This document shows positions 45,101 to 53,534 of a stretch of 64,000 nucleotides of DNA, in pieces. Origin of the DNA: an uncultured Chitinophaga sp. (GTDB taxonomy: Bacteria > Bacteroidota > Bacteroidia > Chitinophagales > Chitinophagaceae); assembly GCF_937898475.1 (NCBI RefSeq), contig NZ_CALEJS010000039.1, positions 124,001 through 188,000 on the forward strand, given 5' to 3'. A program made the position numbers and the translations under genes. Each line of letters opens with the position of its first letter. Within the stretch, counting starts at the first letter, position 1. The notes beneath the pieces were generated by a model. That model saw nothing but the letters and a program-made list of their open reading frames with translations. It was not told where the DNA came from and did no database searches.

Positions 45101-45928
45101 AATATTATTGCCTGGAATATATCTGATACGATCTGGCAGCAGCTGGAAGAACTGTTTTATAAACCTACGCTCACCTATCAGCAGGCAGTCTATACTGCCT
45201 GGCTGAGAACACTGTTGTCGCACATCCGTGCACTGGACAGTGTTCGTCCCATCACGATGGATGTAAGGCTTAATAGTGATGTAGAAAACGTGGTGGCAAG
45301 GCTGCAGCAGGAACTGCCGGCTGTCAGCGCCTTTGGCCTGATCATTAACGGCACGGATACCAGCGGTTGGGGAGCAACGGCCCGTCTTAAATCGCCCTGG
45401 TTTATCAGCCAGGTACAACCGGAACTGTATGCCAAAATGAACATCCGTTCCGACCATGTTTTTCTAACCAACTGGCAGGATATACATGACAGGGACTACC
45501 TTACTTTTGACGGTATAGCAGATCACTGGGGCCGTCACAAGCCCAGCTGGGCGCTGGTGGAGAAACTTTGGGGACAGCGCCGCCTGCAGCAAACACTTTC
45601 ACCGGTAAAGATACTCCGCCCGGCAGCCCTTACTTCGGCAGACAGCCGCCTTACCTATCAGGCCATCATCGATCAGCAGCAGTGGCAACTGGCCAGTAGA
45701 TTTCCAGATGCCGGTATTCACTTTGAATGGTACCTGGTCAGAACTGATGAATGGGGCAACCCTGTGACGATGGAGCGTGTGGGCAGCGGTCCTTCAATAC
45801 AACTTACCATTCCTCCAAGGCCCTCCCAATACCGCTTATACCTGGTTGCCGCAAAGGGTAATGATGTAGTAACCGCCTATTCCCGGCTCAATATTCCGCT
45901 TTTATATAAAAATGGTAGGCCACATTAA
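42128..45928 (+). CDS. GT2 cellulose-synthase-like / GH26-like / inactive-barrel fusion, copy 1
   Basis: A 1266-residue multidomain protein. Residues 15-60: two membrane helices. Residues 65-310: GT2 synthase domain with D121, DPD at 169-171, the SED at about 258-260 and QQLKW at 296-300 (K instead of the usual R). Then membrane helices, an amphipathic segment ending IPTPKD that matches the gating loop of BcsA, and two more helices. In place of a PilZ domain a basic linker leads to an extra helix (about 530-552). Beyond it is a GH26-like domain from about 565, with E685 in FAHEPDN and E790 in MVAEAGS. A second barrel (about 886-1150) has WNISD where the acid should be. A beta domain ends the protein. 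Confidence 0.85.
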   Translation: MAAPRKAPPPSRRDLFAIRLMILIGIASMLFFLYFLLNPLQIGYAPFYWLLMAGIFFGCLRVLHEWYHYFYITVPPEPPLTKQFTVDIFTTFCAGEPYPMIVQTLEAIQAIRYPHTTYLCDEANDPYLEEVCRRLGVNHITRTLKVDAKAGNINNALKHSSGELCVVLDPDHVPVPEFLDAVIPYFADEQIGFVQVVQAYSNQGDSLIARGAAQQTFQFYGPMMMTMNHYGTVLAIGANCTFRRAALDAIGGHAAGLSEDMHTAMQLHAKGWKSVYVPAVLTYGLVPSTLSAYYKQQLKWARGTFELLITTFPRLFRHFTWRQRLHYFTIPFHYFSGVIFLINFLVPILSLTLGIIPLKVDMLSFALIALPFLTATLGIRHFVQHWVMGEDERGNHIVGGLLLIGTWWIYILGLVYTLIRKKIPYIPTPKDDSEPDSWRLNIPNGIIALASAGAIVYGLYTDWNPYAWVMSGIALVNCVIMLFNIGISRRLHLIRFKNNHETVSTVLNYAAALKLRFWHFRHDLYTAIRKFALTLLICMFTVTLLFMAAASKLPTRTGKPAFKRDIFYSGIFSPSGNNGLTSMRQIQDDQSRYNCHFNIISLYIAWGDEERCLVPRSLLDSIYDNGSYPMITWEPWAALFKDKTLNSDQGMLARIASGQYDAYLERFANQVKELNRPVYLRFAHEPDNPFYPWSASGGNTPEAFKSAWQYVHRFFEQKNVYNAVWVWSPWKAENADAYFPGKAYVDWLAVTALNYGSLNDSSKAYSFKELYMPFHRLPLFNTDIPVMVAEAGSLKGAGNQDEWLDNTLTAIEDQFKEIKALVLFNTAADHNLPAGTQGAVLNWQIDTPGVFFTAMAWYHARKWHGLSAPYHAMPVLPSYTAAVLPRRKLPDNIRGVNYEKGKHWYRNLHALTRRTVEKDFADMKMLGINTIKRTGPGVYDRNIRAVARQLHMKIHYSFPAPDVSDLIADQDKLSKAADKIVATVKKLKNDSNIIAWNISDTIWQQLEELFYKPTLTYQQAVYTAWLRTLLSHIRALDSVRPITMDVRLNSDVENVVARLQQELPAVSAFGLIINGTDTSGWGATARLKSPWFISQVQPELYAKMNIRSDHVFLTNWQDIHDRDYLTFDGIADHWGRHKPSWALVEKLWGQRRLQQTLSPVKILRPAALTSADSRLTYQAIIDQQQWQLASRFPDAGIHFEWYLVRTDEWGNPVTMERVGSGPSIQLTIPPRPSQYRLYLVAAKGNDVVTAYSRLNIPLLYKNGRPH

Positions 45929-46027
45929 GAAAACCGGCACGAAAAGTGCTTAAACAAGTACCGTCAAAAAACGGATTGTTTTTTAATTTAAGGGAGACAA
46001 TACAACCATATCGAATTTATTGATGCC

Positions 46028-47320
46028 ATGATACAGCGGAAGAACCTTTACTGGGTATTTTCCCTTCTTTTGATGAATTGCCATACTACCCCCTCAAAAT
46101 CTGTTAAGCACCGAACCGTATACGTCAACAAGGAAGGGGAGCAATATGTACTTTACCGAAACGGCCAACCTTTTAGTGTAAAAGGCGCCTCCGGCTACAC
46201 ACATCTGGAAAAGCTGCGCGAAATAGGCGGCAATACCATCCGTACCTGGGATACGGTCAACCTGGCCGCTATACTGGATGAGGCACAGCGTAATAACCTG
46301 GCAGTGATCGTTGGTCTATCCATGCCCGTTAGCGCCTACCTGGATTATTTCTATAAAGACACCGCCAAAACAGCAGCCCAGTTTCGGGCCTTTGAAAAGA
46401 CAGTGCGCCGGTATAAAGACCACCCTGCACTGCTGATGTGGTGCCTGGGCAATGAGCTGAACTTTACCTGGAAACCGGGATACAGTGCTTTCTATAAAAC
46501 CTACAACCGGCTGCTTGATATGATCCATGCTACGGATACCAATCATCCCGTTACCGCTACTATGCCCAATCTCAACATTGTACAGGTAATGATGATCAAG
46601 TGGAAAGTGCATGACCTGGATCTTATTTCCATCAACACGTTCGGTAAACTGGAGTTGCTGAATGATCAGTTAAAATGGTATGCCTGGCTCTGGAAAGGAC
46701 CTTTTCTGATCACCGAATGGGGCGCTTATGGCCCATGGGAATCTGAACGTACCAACTGGGAAGCGCCTATTGAAAATACCAGCACCAAGAAAGCGGAACA
46801 TTACCAGCAACTATACACGCAGCTGCCACAGCATAATCCCAGGTTCCTGGGCGCCCTGGTTTTTTACTGGGGACAGAAACTGGAAACAACGCCTACCTGG
46901 TTCAGCATATTTGATGAAGGGAATGCATCTACAGAAGTTGTGGGTGTTATACAATACCTGTGGACCGGCAAACGGCCTGCCCATCGGCCACCGCATATCA
47001 GGTATATGTTACTGAATAACAAGGGTGCAAGAGACAATATCGTGCTTCCATCCGGTGAAAAGCAAACCGCTGAATTGCTCCTGGAAGATAAACCGGCAGA
47101 CTCAATTAAAGTACATTGGCAGATACTGCAGGAGCACTGGTTTGGAGAACTGCAGCAGGCGCCGCTCACAATGCTGGATACGGTACTCGCTGCCGGTAAC
47201 GAGTTACGCCTGACATTTAAGGCCCCCGTGAAGGAAGGCCCCTATAGAATATACGCAAAGGTGATGGACGGCTACGGAAATTTCTCCACGGCCAACACGC
47301 CTTTTTATGTAGTTGAGTAG
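46028..47320 (+). CDS. GH2-like TIM-barrel lipoprotein, copy 2 of the cassette
   Basis: Paralogue of the lipoprotein at 40745, 430 residues, clearly similar over the full length by eye. The signal ends LLLMNC, a plausible lipobox. KGASGYTHLEKLREIGGNTIRTWD opens the barrel. Acid/base E143 is in MWCLGNELN and nucleophile E230 in ITEWGAYGP; both are intact. The block APIENTSTKKAE is shared exactly with copy 1. It starts 99 bp after the first fusion gene and ends 19 bp before the second, so all four genes are probably one operon. Substrate unknown. Confidence 0.85.
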   Translation: MIQRKNLYWVFSLLLMNCHTTPSKSVKHRTVYVNKEGEQYVLYRNGQPFSVKGASGYTHLEKLREIGGNTIRTWDTVNLAAILDEAQRNNLAVIVGLSMPVSAYLDYFYKDTAKTAAQFRAFEKTVRRYKDHPALLMWCLGNELNFTWKPGYSAFYKTYNRLLDMIHATDTNHPVTATMPNLNIVQVMMIKWKVHDLDLISINTFGKLELLNDQLKWYAWLWKGPFLITEWGAYGPWESERTNWEAPIENTSTKKAEHYQQLYTQLPQHNPRFLGALVFYWGQKLETTPTWFSIFDEGNASTEVVGVIQYLWTGKRPAHRPPHIRYMLLNNKGARDNIVLPSGEKQTAELLLEDKPADSIKVHWQILQEHWFGELQQAPLTMLDTVLAAGNELRLTFKAPVKEGPYRIYAKVMDGYGNFSTANTPFYVVE

Positions 47321-47339
47321 TTATGTGAAAGTTTAAATT

Positions 47340-50300
47340 ATGCATGTACCACCCAAAAAAGCTAACCCTCCATCGCTGATAGAGCGCTGGTCGCTCCGCC
47401 TCATGATCGTCATCGGCGTTTGCAGTATGGCGTATTTTCTATACTGCCTGCTCAACCCTTTGCAGGTAGGATATGCGCCTTTTTACTGGCTGCTGATCAT
47501 CACCACCGTCTTTAATTGCCTGCGGGTATTACACGAATGGTATCATTATATGTATATAACGGTGCCGCATACACCGCCGGCAACAAAGCAATTTACGGTA
47601 GACATCTTTACTACGTTTTGTGCAGGGGAACCTTACCCCATGATAGAGCGGACACTGAAGGCTATACAGGCTATCCGCTATCCACATACTACTTATCTCT
47701 GTGATGAGGCAGATGATCCTTACCTGAAAGCATTATGCCGCCGCCTGGGTGTGCGCCATGTTACCCGCACCATAAAAGTAGATGCCAAAGCGGGCAACAT
47801 CAACAATGCACTCAGGCAGTCAAACGGAGAACTCTGTGTGGTGCTGGATCCTGATCATGTGCCGCGGCCCGACTTCCTGGATCATATTGTTCCGCATTTT
47901 TCAGATGATGGAGTAGGTTTTGTACAGATAGTACAGGCGTATGATAACATGAAGGACAGCCTTATTGCCAAAGGGGCCGCCCAGCAAACCTTTCAGTTCT
48001 ACGGCCCTATGATGATGACCATGAACCGTTATGGCACCGTACTGGCTATTGGCGCCAACTGCACCTTCCGCAGAACAGCGCTGGATTCCATCGGCGGGCA
48101 TGCGGCCGGCTTGTCTGAAGATATGCATACGGCCATGCAATTGCACGCCAAAGGATGGCGGTCAGTATATGTACCGGTAGTGCTTACCTATGGCCTTGTG
48201 CCATCTACTTTATCAGCCTACTACAAACAGCAGCTGAAATGGGCGCGCGGTACCTTTGAACTGCTGGTTACCACCTACCCGAAACTGTATAAGCACTTTA
48301 CCTGGCGGCAACGCCTCCATTATTTTACAATACCCTTCCACTATTTTTCAGGCGTGATCTTCCTGGTTAACTTCCTGGTGCCTGTGCTCTCACTTACGCT
48401 GGGCCTCATTCCTTTCCGCATGGACCTGCTGTCCTTTGCACTGGTGAGCGCACCCTTCCTGACTACCACCATGGCTATCCGGCATTTTGTGCAGCGGTGG
48501 GTAATGGGAGAGAATGAAAGGGGCAACCATGCATTAGGCGGCTTACTGCTGATAGGCACCTGGTGGATCTACATACTGGGCCTGGTGTATACCATCATCC
48601 GGAAAAAAATACCGTATATACCAACCCCTAAAGATGACAGCGAATCGGATAACTGGAAGCTCAATATACCCAATGGTATAGTGGCATTGGTATCGCTGGG
48701 AGCTATTATATACGGACTGTATACTGACTGGAACCCTTACATACTGGTGATGGCGGGTATTGCAGGTATGAACTGCCTGATCATGCTGTTCAATATCGTG
48801 ATCAGCCGCAGGAATGATATGCTCCGATTAAGGGCCCGTCTCAGTTTCATGAAAGAGCTGTTTAACGGATGGAAAGTGGTGAAGCAATTCCTGTGGGATT
48901 TTCGTCATGGTATGTACGACGGTATCCGCAGTGTTGCATTGCTGCTGGTGCTGCTTATTTCCTTCTCTGCTTTGTACTTCCTGACAAGCGCCGCCCGTTT
49001 CCCGGGGCATGTACCGCGCTACCGCTATAAGCAGCATGTATTTTATTCAGGTATTTTCAGTCCTGCGCAGCCTGGCGGACTTAGCGTTATGAAGCAGGTG
49101 AAAGACTATCAGCAACGTTATTACACCCACTTCAATATTGTTTCGCTCTATATTCCCTGGGGCGATGAGGCGCAGTGTTATGTGCCGCTGAAACTGGCAG
49201 ACTCTATTTACAGGAACGGCTCTTATCCCATGATCACCTGGGAGCCCTGGGCCGGGCTTTTTAAGAACGGAACGGCGGCCGGGGAACAATTCATGCTGTC
49301 GTATATCTACACAGGTCACTTTGACCGTTACCTGGAAAAATTTGCATTCCAGGTAAGATCGCTTAACAGGCCGGTGTACCTGCGTTTTGCCCATGAGGCG
49401 GATAATCCCTTTTATCCATGGTCTACCAGCGGCGGCAACACCCCTGAAGATTTTAAGAAAGCCTGGAAGTATGTGCATGATTTTTTTGTACAGCATAAAG
49501 CCAATAATGTAATATGGGTATGGAACCCCTGGAGGGCAGAACACATAGACGACTATTACCCCGGCGAGGGCTACGTGGATTGGCTGGGCGTTACCTGCCT
49601 GAATTACGGCTCCTTTAATCCTGACAGTACGGCTTACACTTTTAAACAGCTGTACGCGCCTTTTCACCGCCACCCGTTATTCCGTTCGGGCCTTCCCGTT
49701 ATGGTGGCAGAAACAGGATCACTGCGCGAGGAAGGAGGTCAGGAAAAATGGCTCTCGGAATCCTTTGTGGCCATAGACCAGCAGTTTTCAGAGATAAAAG
49801 GCATTGTATTATTTAATTCCGATGTAGATAGAAACCTGCCTAATGGTGCAAAAAATACAGCGCTGCACTGGAAGCTGCAGGATCCCGGCGCCTTTTTTAC
49901 AAGCACCAGGAAATATCAGGCCTCTAGAGGCTACCGCTCTGTTCACCGGAATCAAATGATACCGCTGATGGCGGTGTATAACACCCCCACAAGAGAAAGG
50001 CGCCCACTGCCTGCCGATGTGCATGGCATACATTACCAGAAAGGACGCCACTGGTATAAGAATTTTCATGCGCTTACCCGCAGAACTATTATCAATGATT
50101 TTGAAGGCATGCAGCGGGTAGGTATCAATACCATCCGTCGTGAAGGTCCCGGTGTATATGACAGAAACATCCTTTCACTGGCGGCTGATTATCACATCCG
50201 GGTACACTACAGCTTTGATGTGCCCGAATTGACGGATGTGATCAGGGATATGCCACAACTATCTCAGCTATCAAATGAGATTGTGGCCACGGTCAAAGAC

Positions 50301-51119
50301 CTGAAAGATCATAAAAACATTGTAGCCTGGAATATTGCCGATACGCTGTGGCAACAGCTGGCAGACCGGTATTACAAACCTTCGCTGCTTTACCAGCAGC
50401 AGGCTTATATTACCTGGTTAAAGAAACTGCTGCTCCGTATCAAAGCGATAGACCCTCAGCGGCCCGTTACCATGGAAGTGCCGCTGAATAAAGAACTGGC
50501 AGCTACCTTACAGCAGCTGCAACTACAATTGCCGGAGATAGATGCTTTCGGACTGATCATAAGCAGCGATACTACCGGTCTGGCCGCCATCAACAAGTTG
50601 GAGGTACCCTGCTTTATCAGCCGTATATCCGTACCGGAGTACAAAATGACAGGGCCTCTGCCTATGAGCACATTCATCTATGCCTGGCAGGATACCGGGG
50701 AGAAGGACTACCTGTCTTTTGACGGGCTGGTGGATCACTGGGGGCGCTATAAACCCGACTGGTATGAACTGGGACAGCGCTGGGGCAAAGAAAAAGCGGA
50801 TAACGCATTGCCGGAGCTGAAGATACTCCGCCCCGCACAACTGGCCAAACCGGGATCTACGCTTACTTACCGGGCCCTGGTGCGCAAGGGGCAACAATGG
50901 GCTACGCCTAAATCAGACGCTCAGCATATACGTTATGAGTGGCGGCTGGTACGTGTAGACCGCTGGGGTAACCCGCTGATAATGCAATGGGCGGGTGAGG
51001 GTACAGAACTGAAGCTGGACATTCCTGATAATCCGAAAAACTATAAGCTGTACCTGCTGGCTATCCAGGGAGAACGCTCTGCTACTGCCTTGTCAGATCT
51101 GAATATTCCCATAAGATAA
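47340..51119 (+). CDS. GT2 cellulose-synthase-like / GH26-like / inactive-barrel fusion, copy 2
   Basis: Paralogue of the 42128 gene, 1259 residues, same domain order throughout. The GT2 part is the most alike (KVDAKAGNINNAL, LDPDHVP, SEDMHTAMQLHAKG, QQLKWARGTFELL all kept). The gating-loop-like IPTPKDDSE and the extra helix (about 540) are kept too. The GH26-like part has E686 in FAHEADN and E791 in MVAETGS. The second barrel has WNIADT (about residue 997), again without the glutamate. The linker between the GT2 and the extra helix differs most. The two copies may differ in polymer or regulation. It is followed by a terminator at 51141. Confidence 0.85.
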   Translation: MHVPPKKANPPSLIERWSLRLMIVIGVCSMAYFLYCLLNPLQVGYAPFYWLLIITTVFNCLRVLHEWYHYMYITVPHTPPATKQFTVDIFTTFCAGEPYPMIERTLKAIQAIRYPHTTYLCDEADDPYLKALCRRLGVRHVTRTIKVDAKAGNINNALRQSNGELCVVLDPDHVPRPDFLDHIVPHFSDDGVGFVQIVQAYDNMKDSLIAKGAAQQTFQFYGPMMMTMNRYGTVLAIGANCTFRRTALDSIGGHAAGLSEDMHTAMQLHAKGWRSVYVPVVLTYGLVPSTLSAYYKQQLKWARGTFELLVTTYPKLYKHFTWRQRLHYFTIPFHYFSGVIFLVNFLVPVLSLTLGLIPFRMDLLSFALVSAPFLTTTMAIRHFVQRWVMGENERGNHALGGLLLIGTWWIYILGLVYTIIRKKIPYIPTPKDDSESDNWKLNIPNGIVALVSLGAIIYGLYTDWNPYILVMAGIAGMNCLIMLFNIVISRRNDMLRLRARLSFMKELFNGWKVVKQFLWDFRHGMYDGIRSVALLLVLLISFSALYFLTSAARFPGHVPRYRYKQHVFYSGIFSPAQPGGLSVMKQVKDYQQRYYTHFNIVSLYIPWGDEAQCYVPLKLADSIYRNGSYPMITWEPWAGLFKNGTAAGEQFMLSYIYTGHFDRYLEKFAFQVRSLNRPVYLRFAHEADNPFYPWSTSGGNTPEDFKKAWKYVHDFFVQHKANNVIWVWNPWRAEHIDDYYPGEGYVDWLGVTCLNYGSFNPDSTAYTFKQLYAPFHRHPLFRSGLPVMVAETGSLREEGGQEKWLSESFVAIDQQFSEIKGIVLFNSDVDRNLPNGAKNTALHWKLQDPGAFFTSTRKYQASRGYRSVHRNQMIPLMAVYNTPTRERRPLPADVHGIHYQKGRHWYKNFHALTRRTIINDFEGMQRVGINTIRREGPGVYDRNILSLAADYHIRVHYSFDVPELTDVIRDMPQLSQLSNEIVATVKDLKDHKNIVAWNIADTLWQQLADRYYKPSLLYQQQAYITWLKKLLLRIKAIDPQRPVTMEVPLNKELAATLQQLQLQLPEIDAFGLIISSDTTGLAAINKLEVPCFISRISVPEYKMTGPLPMSTFIYAWQDTGEKDYLSFDGLVDHWGRYKPDWYELGQRWGKEKADNALPELKILRPAQLAKPGSTLTYRALVRKGQQWATPKSDAQHIRYEWRLVRVDRWGNPLIMQWAGEGTELKLDIPDNPKNYKLYLLAIQGERSATALSDLNIPIR

Positions 51120-51140
51120 TAGGTGTGGGCTTCTAAAATG

Positions 51141-51184
51141 AAAAATGCAGTGGATGAGATATCATCACGCTGCATTTTTTCTCT
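51141..51184. terminator. Terminator between convergent genes
   Basis: AAAAATGCAG pairs with CTGCATTTTT, with a partly paired inner loop (ATGA/TCAT). T-runs on both strands suggest it stops transcription from both sides: the synthase cassette (plus) and the basic protein gene (minus). Confidence 0.78.
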
Positions 51185-51202
51185 ATTATGGTGCTGGATG
51201 TA

Positions 51203-51550
51203 TTAATCCGGTTGCTTATCGCGGATATCTGATTCGTCCAGGTAAATCTTCCTGCCCTTATCGTTTACTATGTACTTGCGGTCTTTTTTGTCGATGTACA
51301 CCGTTTCACCGTTAGGGCCCTCTTTTCCTTTATAGGTTTTATCAGCGACCTTGGAGGCTCCTTTCACTGCAACAGATGCAGTTTTCTGTCCTACCTTCTT
51401 GCCTGTCTGCCCTACCTTTTTACCAGCATGTCCCACTTTCCTGATGGCGCTGTCAACGCCCTGTGCATATGAACTGGTTGCGATCAGTGATCCGGATACC
51501 GCTACGGCAGCCGCAAATAACATGACCTGCAGTTTTTTCATCGTTTTCAT
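51203..51550 (-). CDS. Small secreted basic protein of unknown function
   Basis: About 115 residues from ATG 51550. An upstream ATG would add 15 residues, but MKTMKKLQVMLFAAAVAVSG is a normal signal peptide, ending SSYAQ. The mature protein is lysine-rich with a short internal repeat (KVGHAGKK, KVGQTGKK, KVGQKT), then a C-terminal part YIDKKDRKYIVNDKGRKIYL. I do not recognise the family. It might bind a polyanion such as the acidic polysaccharide or DNA; this is only suggested by charge. It converges with the synthase cassette and is divergent from the amine oxidase, with a heptad element between. Confidence 0.7.
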   Translation of the reverse strand: MKTMKKLQVMLFAAAVAVSGSLIATSSYAQGVDSAIRKVGHAGKKVGQTGKKVGQKTASVAVKGASKVADKTYKGKEGPNGETVYIDKKDRKYIVNDKGRKIYLDESDIRDKQPD

Positions 51551-51603
51551 AAAAGCTCTGATTTTATGTTCACAAATATCCAATAATAATGCCACTGAAA
51601 TGC

Positions 51604-51755
51604 GTTTGACGTTTGAAGTTTGAGGTTTGATGTTAGTTAAATGTTAAAGGTGGAGAAGTGATCGCTAACCCTAACGTTAATGACTAATTCCTGACGCTAA
51701 ATACTAACTTTTAACGTCAAACGATGCTCAAACTTCAAGCCTCAAACCTCAAACC
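51604..51755. repeat. Heptad-phased inverted repeat, TTTGAAG type
   Basis: Left arm: GTTTGA or GTTAG at 51604, 51611, 51618, 51625 and 51632, then GTTAA after a phase slip at 51643. Middle: TTAA/CTAA/CTGA at 51677, 51684 and 51691, and CTAA/TTAA at 51704 and 51711. Right arm: TCAA at 51728, 51735, 51742 and 51749. The two outer arms are complementary. It lies between divergent starts, as does the element at 1412. Confidence 0.78.
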
Positions 51756-51840
51756 TTGTTCCTTTCATGTATTTTCTTCTTAAAAGTGCTCCATTTTTCG
51801 TAAATTTTCCACATAGAATTTTTATTAATGCATTAGGGTA

Positions 51841-53421
51841 ATGCCAATTTCAAGAAGGGAGTTTCTCACTACAGCAGGTAAGTCAGCATTAGCCGCCTAC
51901 CCCGCCATGATGGCGCTGGGGCTGCTGAAAACAGCGCCGGCGCATGCTTTTGAGCTGAGCGGAAGCGGTAACAACAAACGCATCATTATTTTAGGCGCCG
52001 GCCTGGCGGGCATGACGGCGGCCTATGAATTAAGCAAGTTGGGTTATCAGTGCACCATACTGGAAGCCAGGAACCGGGCAGGGGGCAGGTGTTGGAGCGT
52101 CCGTAAAGGCGCCACCCTGCAGGAGCAGGGACAGCCGCTGCAAACGGCTGCTTTTGATAACGGACTATATTTCAATGCAGGCCCATCGCGTATACCACAC
52201 CATCATGCATTAACCCTGCATTACTGCCGTGAGCTGGGCGTACCCTTACAGGTATACAACAACGTAAACGAAGCGGCTTATTATTTCAGCGAAGGCAAAG
52301 GACCGCTGTCTAACAAAAAGATCAGAATACGCGAGATCCATAATGATGTGCGCGGCTACATCACGGAAATGTTGGCCAAAGCCATTGACCAGCACCAGGT
52401 AGATGCCGCACTGAGCAAGGAAGACGCAGCAAAGATTATTGAATACCTGCGGGCTGAAGGAGGCCTTAATATAGATAAACTGTACAAAGCCTCCAGCCGC
52501 CGCGGCTATATTGAGCCAGCGGGAGCGGGAGAGCAGGCGGGAAAGATAGCAGACCCTTACCGGCTGACAGACATTATCAGTTCGGGCCTGATGGATCCTG
52601 ATTTTTATAATGTGGCGGAATATACCTACGAACTGCAGATGACCATGTTCCAGGCAGTAGGAGGGATGGACCGCATATCTGCCGCACTGGAAAAGAAGGT
52701 GGCGCCCTTCATTCAGTTTGGCTGCGAGGTGAGCGCCATCCACAACCAGGCAGATGGGGTAAAGATCACCTACAGGGATAAGAGCGGCGAAAAACAGCTG
52801 AACGGAGATCTTTGCATTTGTACCATTCCGCTGCCGGTGCTGAGTAATATTGATCACAACTTTTCTTCTGATGTAAGCAGGGCCATTGATTATGTGCCTT
52901 ATATGGTAACGGGTAAAATGGGCCTGCAGTTTAAAAGACGTTTCTGGGAGGAAGATGAAGGCATTTACGGTGGCATTACCCACACCAATAACGAGTTAAC
53001 GCAGATCTTCTACCCTTCCAATGATTACCTGGGCAGGAAAGGGATCCTGCTGGGGTATTACAATTTCAACGAGACAGCGGCTAAGGTAAGCGCATTAACT
53101 TATCAGCAACGGCAGCAGCTGGCGCTGGAAAAGGGCGCAATGATACACCCGCAGTATACAAAGGAATTTGAGACGGGCTTTTCTGTGAGCTGGCATAAAA
53201 CACCCTACAGTATGGGCGGCTGGGCCCTGTATGATTCGGAAAGCCGGCAAACACTGTACAAGGCTTTGCTGATGCCCGATAAACAGGTATACTTTGCAGG
53301 AGAGCACATGACTTACCTGAATGCTTGGATGGCTGGGGCTTTTGAATCAGCCAGGAGCGTAGTTGCGGCCGTACATGCAAGGGTAACAGACCAGCGGCTG
53401 AGCTATCCGCAAACACACTAG
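51841..53421 (+). CDS. Flavin monoamine oxidase / L-amino-acid oxidase, Tat-exported
   Basis: An FAD-dependent amine oxidase of 526 residues. The signal SRREFLTTAGKSALAAYP has a twin-arginine motif and the segment ends APAHA. The FAD-binding start is RIIILGAGLAGMTAAYELSK, then EARNRAGGRCWSV. Near the C-terminus, YFAGEHMTYLNAWMAGAFESA is the second FAD motif. The substrate could be an L-amino acid or a polyamine, with oxidation to the oxo product, ammonia and H2O2. It lies 113 bp before a Tat-exported aminotransferase, which suggests a common nitrogen-compound pathway in the periplasm. Confidence 0.9.
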   Translation: MPISRREFLTTAGKSALAAYPAMMALGLLKTAPAHAFELSGSGNNKRIIILGAGLAGMTAAYELSKLGYQCTILEARNRAGGRCWSVRKGATLQEQGQPLQTAAFDNGLYFNAGPSRIPHHHALTLHYCRELGVPLQVYNNVNEAAYYFSEGKGPLSNKKIRIREIHNDVRGYITEMLAKAIDQHQVDAALSKEDAAKIIEYLRAEGGLNIDKLYKASSRRGYIEPAGAGEQAGKIADPYRLTDIISSGLMDPDFYNVAEYTYELQMTMFQAVGGMDRISAALEKKVAPFIQFGCEVSAIHNQADGVKITYRDKSGEKQLNGDLCICTIPLPVLSNIDHNFSSDVSRAIDYVPYMVTGKMGLQFKRRFWEEDEGIYGGITHTNNELTQIFYPSNDYLGRKGILLGYYNFNETAAKVSALTYQQRQQLALEKGAMIHPQYTKEFETGFSVSWHKTPYSMGGWALYDSESRQTLYKALLMPDKQVYFAGEHMTYLNAWMAGAFESARSVVAAVHARVTDQRLSYPQTH

Positions 53422-53445
53422 ACAGGGCAGGCGGTGAAACCGGAA

Positions 53446-53508
53446 ATTACCAACAGTATTAGTATTACCAACCAAAATATGCGTTTCAAACAATCAAGCG
53501 TTTCAAAC
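53446..53508 (+). repeat. Short direct repeats between the two Tat genes
   Basis: ATTACCAAC occurs at 53446 and 53464, and GCGTTTCAAAC at 53481 and 53498, so two different pairs are spaced 18 and 17 bp apart. They are not in exact 7-nt phase. They may be operator sites or a decayed form of the heptad elements. Confidence 0.35.
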
Positions 53509-53534
53509 GTTCAACAATTAAACCTGTAATTCTT

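Noticed and set aside
45929..46027. Terminator between the two synthase cassettes
   Set aside because: CCGT and ACGG flank a short A-rich loop followed by T, but the stem has only four pairs. It is too weak to call.
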